Positions 8,399 to 18,209 of a stretch of DNA of 64,000 bases are shown here, in pieces. A model generated the notes under the pieces. It was not told the DNA's origin and ran no database searches. It worked only from the letters and a program-made list of their open reading frames with translations. This DNA comes from JABFRJ01 sp963847145. Lineage in GTDB: Bacteria; Pseudomonadota; Alphaproteobacteria; Rhizobiales; Hyphomicrobiaceae. Where the stretch lies: assembly GCA_963847145.1 (NCBI GenBank), contig CAWJYN010000007.1:372001-436000 (forward strand), written 5' to 3'. Each line of letters begins with the position of its first letter. Within the stretch, counting starts at the first letter, position 1. A program made the translations under genes and the position numbers.

Positions 8399-9307
8399 TC
8401 AAACGCGCGTCGCCATTGCGCGCGCATCGAGGATGGCTTTCACCCACTCCTGCGGCCGCTCTTGAGGCAGGTTGTGGCCGGCGTCTTTGAAGACGCGATA
8501 GTCGAAGGGGCCGGTGAATTTGGTCGTGTGGTGGCGGGTGCTGGGGATGACGCCGTCGGCGTCACCATCGATGGCGATGGTTGGAACTGTGATGGGCGGT
8601 TGTGGCGCGAGTTGCGCTTCGATGGCGGCGACAGCGGGGTCACCGGGCGCGAGACCGAAGCGATGGCGGTAGGAGTGGATGACGACGTCGACGAAGTCGG
8701 GGTTGTCGAAGGCAGCGGCGGAGCGTTCGAAGGTCGCGTCGTCGAACGACCACATGGGTGACCAGAGGCGCCAGAGCAGCCGCGCCACGCCGCGGCGGTC
8801 TTTGGCCAGGCCGGCGCGCCCGCGTTCCGAGTGGAAGTAGTACTGATACCAGAGGGCCGCTTCCTGGGCGGCAGGCAAAGGTTCGCTCGCGCGTGCGATG
8901 TTCTGGATGTTGTAAGAATTACCGGTGACGAGGGCTGCGACGCGTGCGGGCCAAAGGGCTGCGACAATGCAGGCGGCGCGGCCGCCCCAGTCATAGCCGC
9001 TGAGCGTGGCGCGTTCGACTACAAGGGCATCCATCAGGGCAAGAAGATCGGCGGCCAGGGCTGCCTGCTCGCCGGAGCGTGGTGTGGCGGCTGCAAGAAA
9101 GCGCGTTGGCCCGTAGCCGCGCAGATAAGGCATGATGACCCGCGCGCCGGCCTCGGCGAGGCGTGGTGCCACTTCGGCATAGGCGTGGACGTCATAGGGA
9201 AAGCCGTGGCCGAGAATGCAGGGCCAGCCATCGGCTGAGCCCCATTCGAGATAGGCGATGCGCAGGACGCCTGCGGTGACGGACTTGACCTCCGGCAGTG
9301 ATGGCAT
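8399..9307 (-). CDS. alpha/beta hydrolase (epoxide hydrolase-like)
   Basis: A ~302-residue alpha/beta hydrolase. The oxyanion motif LGHGFPYD, the strand-turn RVIMPYLRGYGPTRF, and the nucleophile elbow LSGYDWGGRAACIVAAL with aspartate as nucleophile (G-Y-D-W-G) place it with epoxide hydrolases or haloalkane dehalogenase-like enzymes rather than serine esterases. The likely acid is in VPTIAIDGDADGVIP and the histidine in FKDAGHNLPQERP. Start ATG 9307 (MPSLPEVKS) fits the family better than the longer frame from 9364. It is a monocistronic gene between ggt and a DUF805 gene. The natural substrate is unknown. Confidence 0.88.
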   Translation of the reverse strand: MPSLPEVKSVTAGVLRIAYLEWGSADGWPCILGHGFPYDVHAYAEVAPRLAEAGARVIMPYLRGYGPTRFLAAATPRSGEQAALAADLLALMDALVVERATLSGYDWGGRAACIVAALWPARVAALVTGNSYNIQNIARASEPLPAAQEAALWYQYYFHSERGRAGLAKDRRGVARLLWRLWSPMWSFDDATFERSAAAFDNPDFVDVVIHSYRHRFGLAPGDPAVAAIEAQLAPQPPITVPTIAIDGDADGVIPSTRHHTTKFTGPFDYRVFKDAGHNLPQERPQEWVKAILDARAMATRV

Positions 9308-9430
9308 GACGGGTACTCCGCAACGTGTCGGCTGGCACTCCACAACGCCGAACGGCGCGGGCAAGTGCCGCGCCGCCGATCATGTTTTGAATTTCTGAAC
9401 CTGAATAGGGGTGGTAGCGCGCAGTGGGGC

Positions 9431-10066
9431 TCAGGCGGTTAAGGCGCCATCGACCAAGACGGAGGCGTGTGCGGCGCGCTTGCGTTCCGGCATCGAGAGG
9501 CCGCGTGGACCGGTGACGGGGCCGAAGCGATTGGCGGTTGTGACGCTGGGCGCGGTGTGCAGCCAGAGCAGCGCACCGAAGGCCGGCAGGGTGATAACCG
9601 CGAAGACGGCGTAAAAAGCGGGTTGGCCCTGTTGCAAGGCGTCTTCGCCCAAGATGATCGAGACGATCATGGCGATCAACATGGCGGCGGCAAACCAGAT
9701 GGTGGCGGCGCCGGGCAGCCACCAGCCGCGCAGGCCGACGTCGTGGAGGCGTTTGAGACAGACGGTCGAGCCGATCCACGCGATGGGTGCATTGAGCAAC
9801 AGGTTGGTGGTGGTGGAGGTCTCAATGTCGAACAGCCAGAGGAGCGCTGCGATAGCGACCTGAATGGCAAGGAATGCCAGCGCGATCGTGAGAAAAGCCT
9901 TGCGATTGCAGCGGCCGCGGGGATCGGAAATTTCGCAGAGCGCGGGCCACGCGTTAGCCAGCGCGCGCTTGATTGACGCGCGCGCAGCGGTGACGTCGAA
10001 CCGGGTAACGGCCGTCCGCGCGGTGTCGAAGGTGGAAGAGAGGTCCAAACTGGTCATCAGGCCCAT
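9431..10066 (-). CDS. DUF805 family membrane protein
   Basis: The DUF805 signatures are visible: the basic pre-helix motif GRCNRKAFL and KRLHDVGLRGWW between the second and third helices. About four transmembrane helices are predicted, e.g. FLTIALAFLAIQVAIAALLWLF and IWFAAAMLIAMIVSIILG. ATG 10066 (MGLMTSLDL) has an upstream GGAG and is preferred over 10129. The function of this family (YhaH-like) is not established. The ~60-residue soluble N-terminal extension is unusual, as most members begin close to the first motif. Confidence 0.85.
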   Translation of the reverse strand: MGLMTSLDLSSTFDTARTAVTRFDVTAARASIKRALANAWPALCEISDPRGRCNRKAFLTIALAFLAIQVAIAALLWLFDIETSTTTNLLLNAPIAWIGSTVCLKRLHDVGLRGWWLPGAATIWFAAAMLIAMIVSIILGEDALQQGQPAFYAVFAVITLPAFGALLWLHTAPSVTTANRFGPVTGPRGLSMPERKRAAHASVLVDGALTA

Positions 10067-10183
10067 GGTGGTACTCCGGATACGCTTTGACCGGATTTTG
10101 CCAGGACAGGGTTGATGCCAGATTACCAAAGGTGGTTACGGACCTGTTAAAAGCGCTTTCTTTTCAATGGTCCAGGGGCGGTT

Positions 10184-12202
<2,019 letters not shown>

Positions 12203-12279
12203 TTGGGTCGGATGCTCTCTGGCAGGGGCAGGTTAGGCAGGCTGCAGCTGCGACACTGCCGCAAAGCTGCCCGTTCGTT

Positions 12280-12657
12280 CTAGTCGCAGCCGCGCGAGCG
12301 GTAAACGGGTCGAACGTATGAGGCGTGAGCGTCCAGGCGGAGGTTGTGCGCTGTTAACCTTTTGGCGATACGCGCTTGCGCCAGTAGCCGGGGCGGCGCT
12401 TCTGCGTGGGCTATGGCGTAAATGACGATCTCGTCGCCCTCGACGCGATAGATGAGTTGGTAGGGGAAGCGATCGAGCAGAATGCGTCGGAAGCTTCCTC
12501 GGAGCATTTGCCCGGACCGCGGAAAATCGATCAGCTGCTTTCCAGCAGCATCAACTTCGGCCCCGAAAAGTACCCCATGGCCTTCGCGGGCGGCGTCTAT
12601 CGCGGCGGTGGCTGCCGCCAATTCATCATCAGCAGCGGCTTCAAGCCTGATCCTCAC
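12280..12657 (-). CDS. ParE/RelE-type toxin, module 1
   Basis: A 125-residue RelE/ParE-superfamily protein. The core MRIRLEAAADDELAAA...FPYQLIYRVEGDEIVIYAIAHAEAPP is the usual compact fold with the final beta-strand pair. Its first codon overlaps the stop of the antitoxin gene (ATGA, 12654-12657), the classic translationally coupled toxin-antitoxin order with antitoxin first. The C-terminal ~25 residues (LTAHNLRLDAHASYVRPVYR) extend beyond the sister toxin at 12923-13225. Expected targets for the superfamily are gyrase (ParE) or ribosome-bound mRNA (RelE), and sequence alone does not decide. Confidence 0.85.
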   Translation of the reverse strand: MRIRLEAAADDELAAATAAIDAAREGHGVLFGAEVDAAGKQLIDFPRSGQMLRGSFRRILLDRFPYQLIYRVEGDEIVIYAIAHAEAPPRLLAQARIAKRLTAHNLRLDAHASYVRPVYRSRGCD

Positions 12658-12905
12658 CGTTTCCTGATCCCGTCCATGGCCCGGCGCATGGCGACGTCGA
12701 AGTCGACTAGGTGCAACTCACCCCTTGCAACGGCCGCCGCACGCCGCTCGACTTCCTCCATCCAGGCAGCCTCGATCTCTTCGGGCGTGCCCCCTGCCAC
12801 CTCGTCGTCTTCGACGACTTCGTGCAACTGCCGCAACAGCTCCCACTGCTCATCAGGGGTGAGTTTGCGGGCTTCGTCGACGAGGGATTTGACACGTTGG
12901 TTCAT
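12654..12905 (-). CDS. antitoxin of module 1 (putative addiction module component)
   Basis: An 83-residue protein starting at ATG 12905 (MNQRVKSLVDEARKLTPDEQ). The helical LTPDEQWELLRQL core is typical of the short 'addiction module component' antitoxins found with RelE-type toxins. Its first ~55 residues are almost identical to the antitoxin at 13222-13488, after which they diverge. It is expected to bind and neutralise the toxin that overlaps it, and possibly to autoregulate the operon. Confidence 0.83.
   Translation of the reverse strand: MNQRVKSLVDEARKLTPDEQWELLRQLHEVVEDDEVAGGTPEEIEAAWMEEVERRAAAVARGELHLVDFDVAMRRAMDGIRKR
12797..12905 (-). repeat. copy of a ~109-bp near-identical block (other copy 13380-13488)
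   Basis: The 5' halves of the two antitoxin genes are the same DNA at an offset of 583 bases, with only two differences seen in ~109 bases. The neighbouring toxin and antitoxin 3' sequences are much more diverged. This points to recent gene conversion, or to a recent duplication followed by fast divergence of the rest. Confidence 0.85.
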
Positions 12906-12922
12906 GATTTCGACGTAGCAGA

Positions 12923-13225
12923 TTATCGGTTTGGCGTCACGCGCTTGCGCCAATAACCCGGGCGGCGCTTCTGGTGGGCGACGGCGTAGATGATGATCTC
13001 GTCGCCCTCGACACGATAGATGAGTTGGTAGGGGTATTTGCTAAAGATCACCCGGCGGCCGTTGCGAGCAACGAGCACGCCAGCATTGGGAAATTGAAGG
13101 AGTTGTGTTTCCAGTTTCTGGTAGTCCGCGACAAATCCGGCAGCAACGGCGGGGTCACGTTCGTTGTAGTATGACAAAGCATCATCAAATTCAGCGCGTG
13201 CATCATCCCGAAAGATGATCCTCAT
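12923..13225 (-). CDS. ParE/RelE-type toxin, module 2
   Basis: A 100-residue RelE/ParE-superfamily protein: MRIIFRDDARAEFDDALSYYNERDPAVAAGF at the N-terminus and PYQLIYRVEGDEIIIYAVAHQKRRPGYW at the end, the standard length and the typical C-terminal W. Overlap with the stop of its antitoxin gene is ATGA at 13222-13225. It is a paralogue of the toxin at 12280-12657, sharing the block PYQLIYRVEGDEI exactly, but they are otherwise clearly different. Confidence 0.9.
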   Translation of the reverse strand: MRIIFRDDARAEFDDALSYYNERDPAVAAGFVADYQKLETQLLQFPNAGVLVARNGRRVIFSKYPYQLIYRVEGDEIIIYAVAHQKRRPGYWRKRVTPNR

Positions 13226-13488
13226 GCTTTTGCCTTCATGGCCGCGGCAATCTTGGCGCGGGCGGCGGCCACAACTTCCTCAGATGAATACGACTGCCCC
13301 TCACCCCGTTCTGCACGATCGATCCGGCGCCCCACTTCCTCCATCCAAGCAGCCTCGATCTCTTCGGGCGTGCCCTCTGCCACCTCGTCGTCTTCGACGA
13401 CTTCGTGCAACTGCCGCAACAGCTCCCACTGCTCATCAGGAGTGAGCTTGCGGGCTTCGTCGACGAGGGATTTGACACGTTGGTTCAT
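13222..13488 (-). CDS. antitoxin of module 2 (putative addiction module component)
   Basis: An 88-residue paralogue of the antitoxin at 12654-12905. The N-terminal halves differ at a single residue up to about residue 52, then the tails become unrelated (this one ends VVAAARAKIAAAMKAKA). As the C-terminal part of such antitoxins usually contacts the toxin, the diverged tails probably give each antitoxin its own partner. The gene leads the tandem array and no other gene separates the two modules. Confidence 0.86.
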   Translation of the reverse strand: MNQRVKSLVDEARKLTPDEQWELLRQLHEVVEDDEVAEGTPEEIEAAWMEEVGRRIDRAERGEGQSYSSEEVVAAARAKIAAAMKAKA

Positions 13489-13538
13489 GGATGGAGGCTA
13501 TCACGGCGGGTGCCGGTTTTCCAGTCGCGGCAAAGCGA

Positions 13539-14243
13539 TCAGGCAGCCGCCGCAATTTCAGCGGTGATCGCGCGCGCGACGGCGGCGGGGTTCGATGCAC
13601 CCGTGATCGGGCGGCCGACGACGAGATGGCTGGCGCCGTTGCGGATGGCATCGGTGGGGGTGACGACGCGGGCTTGATCTTTGTCAGCACCCGCTTTGAG
13701 ACGGATGCCGGGTGTGACAATCAGGAAATCGGGACCAGTGGCGGCGCGCACTTCTGCGGCCTCCAGGCCGGAGGCGATGACGCCATCGAAGCCAGACGCC
13801 TTGGCCATCAATGCGCGACGGACAACGAGCTTTGATGGCGTCGTGCCGCTGATGCCTTGCTCGATAAGATCGAGGCTGTCGAGGCTGGTGAGGACAGTGA
13901 CGGCGAGCAGTTTCAAGTTGCTTTTTCCGCGGCCGCGGACTGCCGCATCAAGGGTTTTGCGATCTGTGCCGTGCACGGTCAGAAACCCAAGTCCTAATCC
14001 GGCAATATTGGCCGCTGCTTTTTCCACTGTGTTGGGGATGTCGAGCAGTTTCATGTCGAGGAAGACGGACTTGCCGCCGCGCGCCAGCTTTTGTGCCAGC
14101 GCGATGCCGCCGCCGAACAATAGCTCAAGTCCGATCTTGTAGGCCTGTGCATCGCTGCCGAGTTTGGCGACCATCACTTCGGCGCCGGCCACGTCCGGCA
14201 TGTCGAGGGCGACGAAGAGACGGGACTTAGCGTCTTGCGGCAT
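13539..14243 (-). CDS. pyrF: orotidine 5'-phosphate decarboxylase
   Basis: A 234-residue TIM-barrel enzyme that decarboxylates OMP to UMP in pyrimidine synthesis. The catalytic Asp-Lys-Asp array is in VFLDMKLLDIPNTV (about residue 60), preceded by FVALDMPDV and YKIGLELLF. The phosphate-binding C-terminal part has TPGIRLKAG, the DAIRNGASHLVVGRPITGA loop and the arginine. Length and motifs are standard and the gene looks intact. A GC-rich hairpin (14268-14285) lies upstream. Confidence 0.97.
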   Translation of the reverse strand: MPQDAKSRLFVALDMPDVAGAEVMVAKLGSDAQAYKIGLELLFGGGIALAQKLARGGKSVFLDMKLLDIPNTVEKAAANIAGLGLGFLTVHGTDRKTLDAAVRGRGKSNLKLLAVTVLTSLDSLDLIEQGISGTTPSKLVVRRALMAKASGFDGVIASGLEAAEVRAATGPDFLIVTPGIRLKAGADKDQARVVTPTDAIRNGASHLVVGRPITGASNPAAVARAITAEIAAAA

Positions 14244-14267
14244 TGCTGGATCCGGAGTTGCCGTGGG

Positions 14268-14285
14268 TCCCGGCCTGCGCCGGGA
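14268..14285. repeat. short GC-rich hairpin (dispersed repeat type)
   Basis: A 7-bp inverted repeat TCCCGGC/GCCGGGA with loop CTGC, embedded in GGGTCCCGGCCTGCGCCGGG followed by ATGACG. This matches a common alphaproteobacterial intergenic palindrome. It lies between gloB and pyrF and may end gloB transcription. Confidence 0.6.
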
Positions 14286-14317
14286 TGACGAAACAAGTGG
14301 GATGCGGTGAGTGTTGA

Positions 14318-15085
14318 CTAGGCCTTGTTCTTGCGCGTGCGGACTTCGGCGAACACTTGCCAGTCGGGGGCATCGACGAGGTTCAGGCGTTTGCGGATAG
14401 CCGCTGACTTCACGCGGACGAAGGGGCTGGTTGCCAGTTCTTCGCCGATGGTGGTCGGCAGCGTGGCATTGCCGGCAGCGCGCAGTTTTTCGATGGTTGC
14501 CGCACGCGCGACAAGCGTTTCATTCTCCGGCTCGATGGTGAGTGAGAACTTGGCATTGGCGAGGGTGTATTCGTGACCGCAGTAAATTCTTGTCGCCGGT
14601 GGCAGCGCGATCAGCTTGGCTAGCGACGACCACATCATCTCGTTGGTGCCTTCGATGACGCGGCCGCAGCCAAGTGCGAACATGGTGTCGCCGACGAAGG
14701 CAACGCCGGCCTGTGGGATGTAAAACGAAATGTGGCCGTTGGTATGCCCCGGCGTGTCGAGCACCTGCACCTGGAACGAGCCGAGCCGGAAGGCATTGCC
14801 ATCGGCGACTTCGCTATCGATACCAGGGATTTTTGCGGCTTCCGCTTTCGGGCCAATGATCACGCAGCCGCTGTCGGCTTTCAGCGCGAGATTGCCGTCG
14901 GTGTGGTCGGCGTGGTGGTGCGTCGTTAAAATGTAGCTGAGTGTCCAGCCTTTCTGCTTGAGGGCGGCGCGGACGGCATCGGTTTCCGGGGCGTCGATGG
15001 AGGCGGTGACGCCGCGATCGGTATCGTGGATGAGCACGCCGAAATTGTCCTGCAGGCAGGGAAACTGGTGGATTTCGAGAGCCAT
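14318..15085 (-). CDS. gloB: hydroxyacylglutathione hydrolase (glyoxalase II)
   Basis: A 255-residue metallo-beta-lactamase-fold enzyme that hydrolyses S-lactoylglutathione. The di-metal motif THHHADHTDGN (about residue 55), DTPGHTNGHISFY, FVGDTMFALGCGRVIEGT and the later ligand histidine CGHEYTLANAKF are all present. The C-terminal glyoxalase II domain (NPF-type region SPFVRVKSAAIRKRL) is complete. Start ATG 15085 (MALEIHQFPCLQDNFG) is the usual N-terminus, and the upstream extension to 15160 is not convincing. Confidence 0.96.
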   Translation of the reverse strand: MALEIHQFPCLQDNFGVLIHDTDRGVTASIDAPETDAVRAALKQKGWTLSYILTTHHHADHTDGNLALKADSGCVIIGPKAEAAKIPGIDSEVADGNAFRLGSFQVQVLDTPGHTNGHISFYIPQAGVAFVGDTMFALGCGRVIEGTNEMMWSSLAKLIALPPATRIYCGHEYTLANAKFSLTIEPENETLVARAATIEKLRAAGNATLPTTIGEELATSPFVRVKSAAIRKRLNLVDAPDWQVFAEVRTRKNKA

Positions 15086-15195
15086 CGGGCATGCTCCGGG
15101 AGTGAGTCGTGATCGACGCAGCACGTTTGTTGTGCAGACCTCGCATCCTGGGCCCAACAATTCAAGTCTGGGGTCAATTCGTGGCGCTGCCGCCC

Positions 15196-15240
15196 GCTAG
15201 GGTCGTTCCGCTCTTGTTGGAATCGGGGAACGACCCTAGC
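15196..15240. terminator. 14-bp perfect inverted repeat between patatin gene and gloB
   Basis: Arms at 15196-15209 and 15227-15240 (GCTAGGGTCGTTCC and its complement) with a 17-base loop. It follows the end of the patatin gene on the minus strand and precedes gloB. No T-tract follows, so either a Rho-assisted end or a dispersed palindrome. Confidence 0.5.
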
Positions 15241-15297
15241 TCTTTGCTTGTAGCGCTTCTTATCGGGAAAACCGCGCACACTTTTCCCGGAAGCACT

Positions 15298-16371
15298 CTA
15301 TGCCGCGACACCGGGGGCTTTGCCACTGCTGGGAAGGGCTGCGTCGCGATGGGCTGCAAGGCGCTGGGTGATATCGGCGGTGTCGCGAACACCAATAGCC
15401 GACCTGCAACGCTCCAGCCATTTGCCGGCTTCGGATGCGCCAGCGCTTTGCAGGTAGGTCAGTAACTCCGTTTCCGGTTTGCCGCGGCTCTCGACGGGCA
15501 GCGAGTTGGTGTAGCGGCCAGCTTCGATCAAGTGAAAGCGGTGCGCGGCGATGCGCGCATCGCGGCCATCAATGGCACCACCGAAAAGCCCCCGGCGGCG
15601 CGAGGCCAGCCGGCGGATCGTTTCGATCTGCTGCAACTCGCGCACAAACGGCTGATTGAACGTGAGGTGGCTGACGTGGCCGCCGATCTCGCGCGCCGAC
15701 GTTGGCTTCTGCGGGCGCAGCAGCGGTACGATTTGCACAATCAGCGTATCTTCCGCCGGGCTCTCTGCAGCCACCGTCTGCAGGTCCGGATTGGCCGAAA
15801 AGCCACCATCCCAGTAGGCTTCACCCTCGATCTCGACGGCGTGCTGGACGGTTGGCAGGCAGGCTGAAGCAAGCACGGCCTCAATGGTCAGTTCGCTGCG
15901 GCGGAACAAACGGGGCGTGCCGCTTGCAACGTGTGTCGCAGCAATCAGCAGTTCCGGGCCCTTGGTGGAGCGGATCAGTTCGAAGTCGATGTGCGCTTCG
16001 ATCAAGCGGCGCAACGGATCAATGCCGAGCGGATTGAGATCATAGGGCGAGAACATCTGGGCCATTTGGGCGAGCGCGCCGGAGCGGCTCATGCCGGCCA
16101 GCAGCGGATTGAGTTTCATGATCTCAGGTGAGCTGGCTTTCGCGACGGCGTCCCACACTTGCGCGAGCTTGGCGCGGGCACCCTCGCGACCGCCATCGGC
16201 GAGCCCGGCAGCGAGGGCGACGGCATTGAGTGCGCCGGCGCTGGTGGCGCTGATCCAGCCGATGGAGAGGTGCTCGTCGGCCAGCAGCTGGTCGAGAACG
16301 CCCCAGGTAAAGGCGCCGTGTGACCCGCCGCCCTGCAGCGCGAGATTGAGATGGATAGGCTTGTGTTTCAC
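15298..16371 (-). CDS. patatin-like phospholipase family protein
   Basis: A ~357-residue patatin/RssA-type lipid acyl hydrolase. The oxyanion loop LNLALQGGGSHGAFTWGVL opens the protein, the nucleophile elbow is ISATSAGALNAVALAAG (Ser in A-T-S-A-G rather than the usual G-x-S-x-G), and the catalytic Asp is in YWDGGFSANPDL. The C-terminal part resembles the DUF3734-containing members that start with exactly this loop. The frame is open to ATG 16458, six bases after btuD, but family comparison favours GTG 16371 (MKHKPIHLNLALQ). It follows the B12 ABC genes on the same strand and may be read with them, without an obvious functional tie. Confidence 0.85.
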   Translation of the reverse strand: MKHKPIHLNLALQGGGSHGAFTWGVLDQLLADEHLSIGWISATSAGALNAVALAAGLADGGREGARAKLAQVWDAVAKASSPEIMKLNPLLAGMSRSGALAQMAQMFSPYDLNPLGIDPLRRLIEAHIDFELIRSTKGPELLIAATHVASGTPRLFRRSELTIEAVLASACLPTVQHAVEIEGEAYWDGGFSANPDLQTVAAESPAEDTLIVQIVPLLRPQKPTSAREIGGHVSHLTFNQPFVRELQQIETIRRLASRRRGLFGGAIDGRDARIAAHRFHLIEAGRYTNSLPVESRGKPETELLTYLQSAGASEAGKWLERCRSAIGVRDTADITQRLAAHRDAALPSSGKAPGVAA

Positions 16372-16464
16372 CGCAGCTGTCCCCGCTCGGCGTGACTGGA
16401 TTGAATTTACACTAACAGACGCTGGGTGCGTGAGTGTGGCGCTGCGGCGGCATGGCATGGCGCG

Positions 16465-17238
16465 CTAATGGGCGTGTGGCACAAAAACCATCGTGCCGCC
16501 GATCGTGGACACCTGCAGATCGACACCGTAAACCGCGGCAATGCGGGCGCTGGTCAGCACATCGGACGCGGTGCCGTCCGCGACAATCTGACCCGCGGCC
16601 ATCATGACAATGCGATCGGCAACACGGGCGGCCAGCGACAGATCGTGAAGCGCAACGAGGCATGAGACGCCAGCGCCAGCGCGTTTGCGCAGGACTGAGG
16701 ACAGGGCGAACTGGTGCGCCAAGTCGAGGCCGGCGGTGGGCTCGTCAGCGATCAGCAGTTGCGGTTCTTGCGCAAGGGCGCGCGCCATCAGCACACGCGC
16801 TTGTTCGCCACCGGAGAGCGCCAGGATGGAGCGGTCAGCGAAGGCTGTGACGTCCATGGCGGCCATGGCCGCTGCGACGGTTGCGGCATCACGCGCGGAC
16901 GTGGTGCGGCCGAGTGCTTGATGCGGCAGGCGGCCCAGTTTGACGATCTCCCGTGAGGCGAGCGGCCAATGGATCGACCGCTGCTGTGGCAGGTAGGCGA
17001 TCGCGCAGGCGCGTTCGGAGGCGGGTCTGCTTGTGAGGGATGTGCCTGCCAGTGCAACGGTGCCGCGGCTTGGCTGCAACAGGCCGGCGAACACGCGAAG
17101 CAGTGACGACTTGCCGGCGCCGTTCGGTCCGACGACGGCAACCACTTCGCCCGGCGTCAGAGCGAGGGAGACGTCGCGCAGCACCAGGCGGCCGCCCAGT
17201 TCTGCGGTGACGTTTTCGACTGTTGCCAGAACCGTCAT
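16465..17238 (-). CDS. btuD: cobalamin ABC transporter ATP-binding protein
   Basis: A 257-residue FecE/BtuD-type ATPase: Walker A GPNGAGKSSLL (about residue 36), Q-loop in AIAYLPQQRSIHW, signature LSGGEQARVLMARALAQ, Walker B LLIADEPTAGLDL and switch histidine VALHDLSLAAR. Its ATG overlaps the end of the permease gene (17235-17238). It powers import across the inner membrane together with BtuC and BtuF. Iron-siderophore systems have near-identical ATPases. The assignment to B12 rests on the cobalamin riboswitch upstream of the operon. Confidence 0.88.
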   Translation of the reverse strand: MTVLATVENVTAELGGRLVLRDVSLALTPGEVVAVVGPNGAGKSSLLRVFAGLLQPSRGTVALAGTSLTSRPASERACAIAYLPQQRSIHWPLASREIVKLGRLPHQALGRTTSARDAATVAAAMAAMDVTAFADRSILALSGGEQARVLMARALAQEPQLLIADEPTAGLDLAHQFALSSVLRKRAGAGVSCLVALHDLSLAARVADRIVMMAAGQIVADGTASDVLTSARIAAVYGVDLQVSTIGGTMVFVPHAH

Positions 17239-18209
17239 GGCACGAGCTCCTGCCGGAGCCGCAGAACCAGTGCGATGAAGAATGGCGCGCCGAGAATGGC
17301 GGTCAGGACGCCGATGCGGACATCGATCCAGGGCGAGGCGAACCGCAACGCGGCGTCGGCCAGCAACACGAGGATCGCGCCGCCAAGGGCGCTGGCCGGC
17401 AGCAGGTGGCTCGGCCGGTTGCCGACGTAGGGGCGGAGGACATGCGGGACGACGAGGCCGACGAAGCCGATGATGCCGGTGACGGCTGTCGCGGCGCCGA
17501 TGGCTAGGGCGATGCCTGCGACGAGCCGCTGCCGGGCTGCGTTCAGGTCAATGCCGAGGCTGGCAGCTGCTTCGTCGCCAAGTGTCAGGGCATCCAGCGT
17601 GCGGCCGAGGCCGATGAGCAGGTAGAGTCCCCCGGCAATGAGCGGTCCAGCAAAAGCAACATGCGTCAGGCTGCGATCGGTGAGTGAGCCCATCATCCAC
17701 ACCACGCTCTCGGCGGCGGCAAAAGGGTTCGATGACAGGTTGAGTGCCAGGGCGATGAGGGCGCTGGTCAGGCTTGAGATCGCAACGCCGGCCAGCATCA
17801 ACGGCACCGGGCCAGTGCTCTCGCCAGCGAGGGCGACGACCAGCAGGGTCGCGATGGCTGCGCCGACCAAGCCTGCCAGTGGCAATGCGGCGGGGAACAA
17901 TTGCGCCAGCCCGAGGTGGATGGCGAGTACGGCACCAAGGGCTGCGCCGCCCGACACGCCGATGATGCCGGGTTCGGCAAGCGGGTTGCGGAGAAACCCT
18001 TGCAGGGCTGCGCCAGCCATGCCGAGGGCTGCACCGACGAGAGCGCCGAGCACGGCGCGCGGCAGCCGGATCTCGCGGAGGATGAGGGCGCGCGCTTCGG
18101 CATCGCCGCCGAAGCCGATGCGTCCGTGGCCGACGATCAGCGAAAGGACGAAGCCAGCAGCAACGCCGAGGGCGAGCCAGAGGAGGAGTTTGCGCGGAAG
18201 CTCGGTCAT
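17235..18209 (-). CDS. btuC: cobalamin ABC transporter permease (FecCD family)
   Basis: A 324-residue inner-membrane permease with about ten hydrophobic segments. FecCD hallmarks are RLPRAVLGALVGAALGMAGAALQG and NPLAEPGIIGVSGGAALGAV in the N-terminal half, and GIIGFVGLVVPHVLRPYVG, the motif contacting the ATPase, in the second half. ATG 18209 (MTELPRKLL) overlaps the btuF stop by four bases and gives the correct N-terminus, whereas the open frame to 18293 does not. It is the third gene of btuB-F-C-D. Confidence 0.9.
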   Translation of the reverse strand: MTELPRKLLLWLALGVAAGFVLSLIVGHGRIGFGGDAEARALILREIRLPRAVLGALVGAALGMAGAALQGFLRNPLAEPGIIGVSGGAALGAVLAIHLGLAQLFPAALPLAGLVGAAIATLLVVALAGESTGPVPLMLAGVAISSLTSALIALALNLSSNPFAAAESVVWMMGSLTDRSLTHVAFAGPLIAGGLYLLIGLGRTLDALTLGDEAAASLGIDLNAARQRLVAGIALAIGAATAVTGIIGFVGLVVPHVLRPYVGNRPSHLLPASALGGAILVLLADAALRFASPWIDVRIGVLTAILGAPFFIALVLRLRQELVP

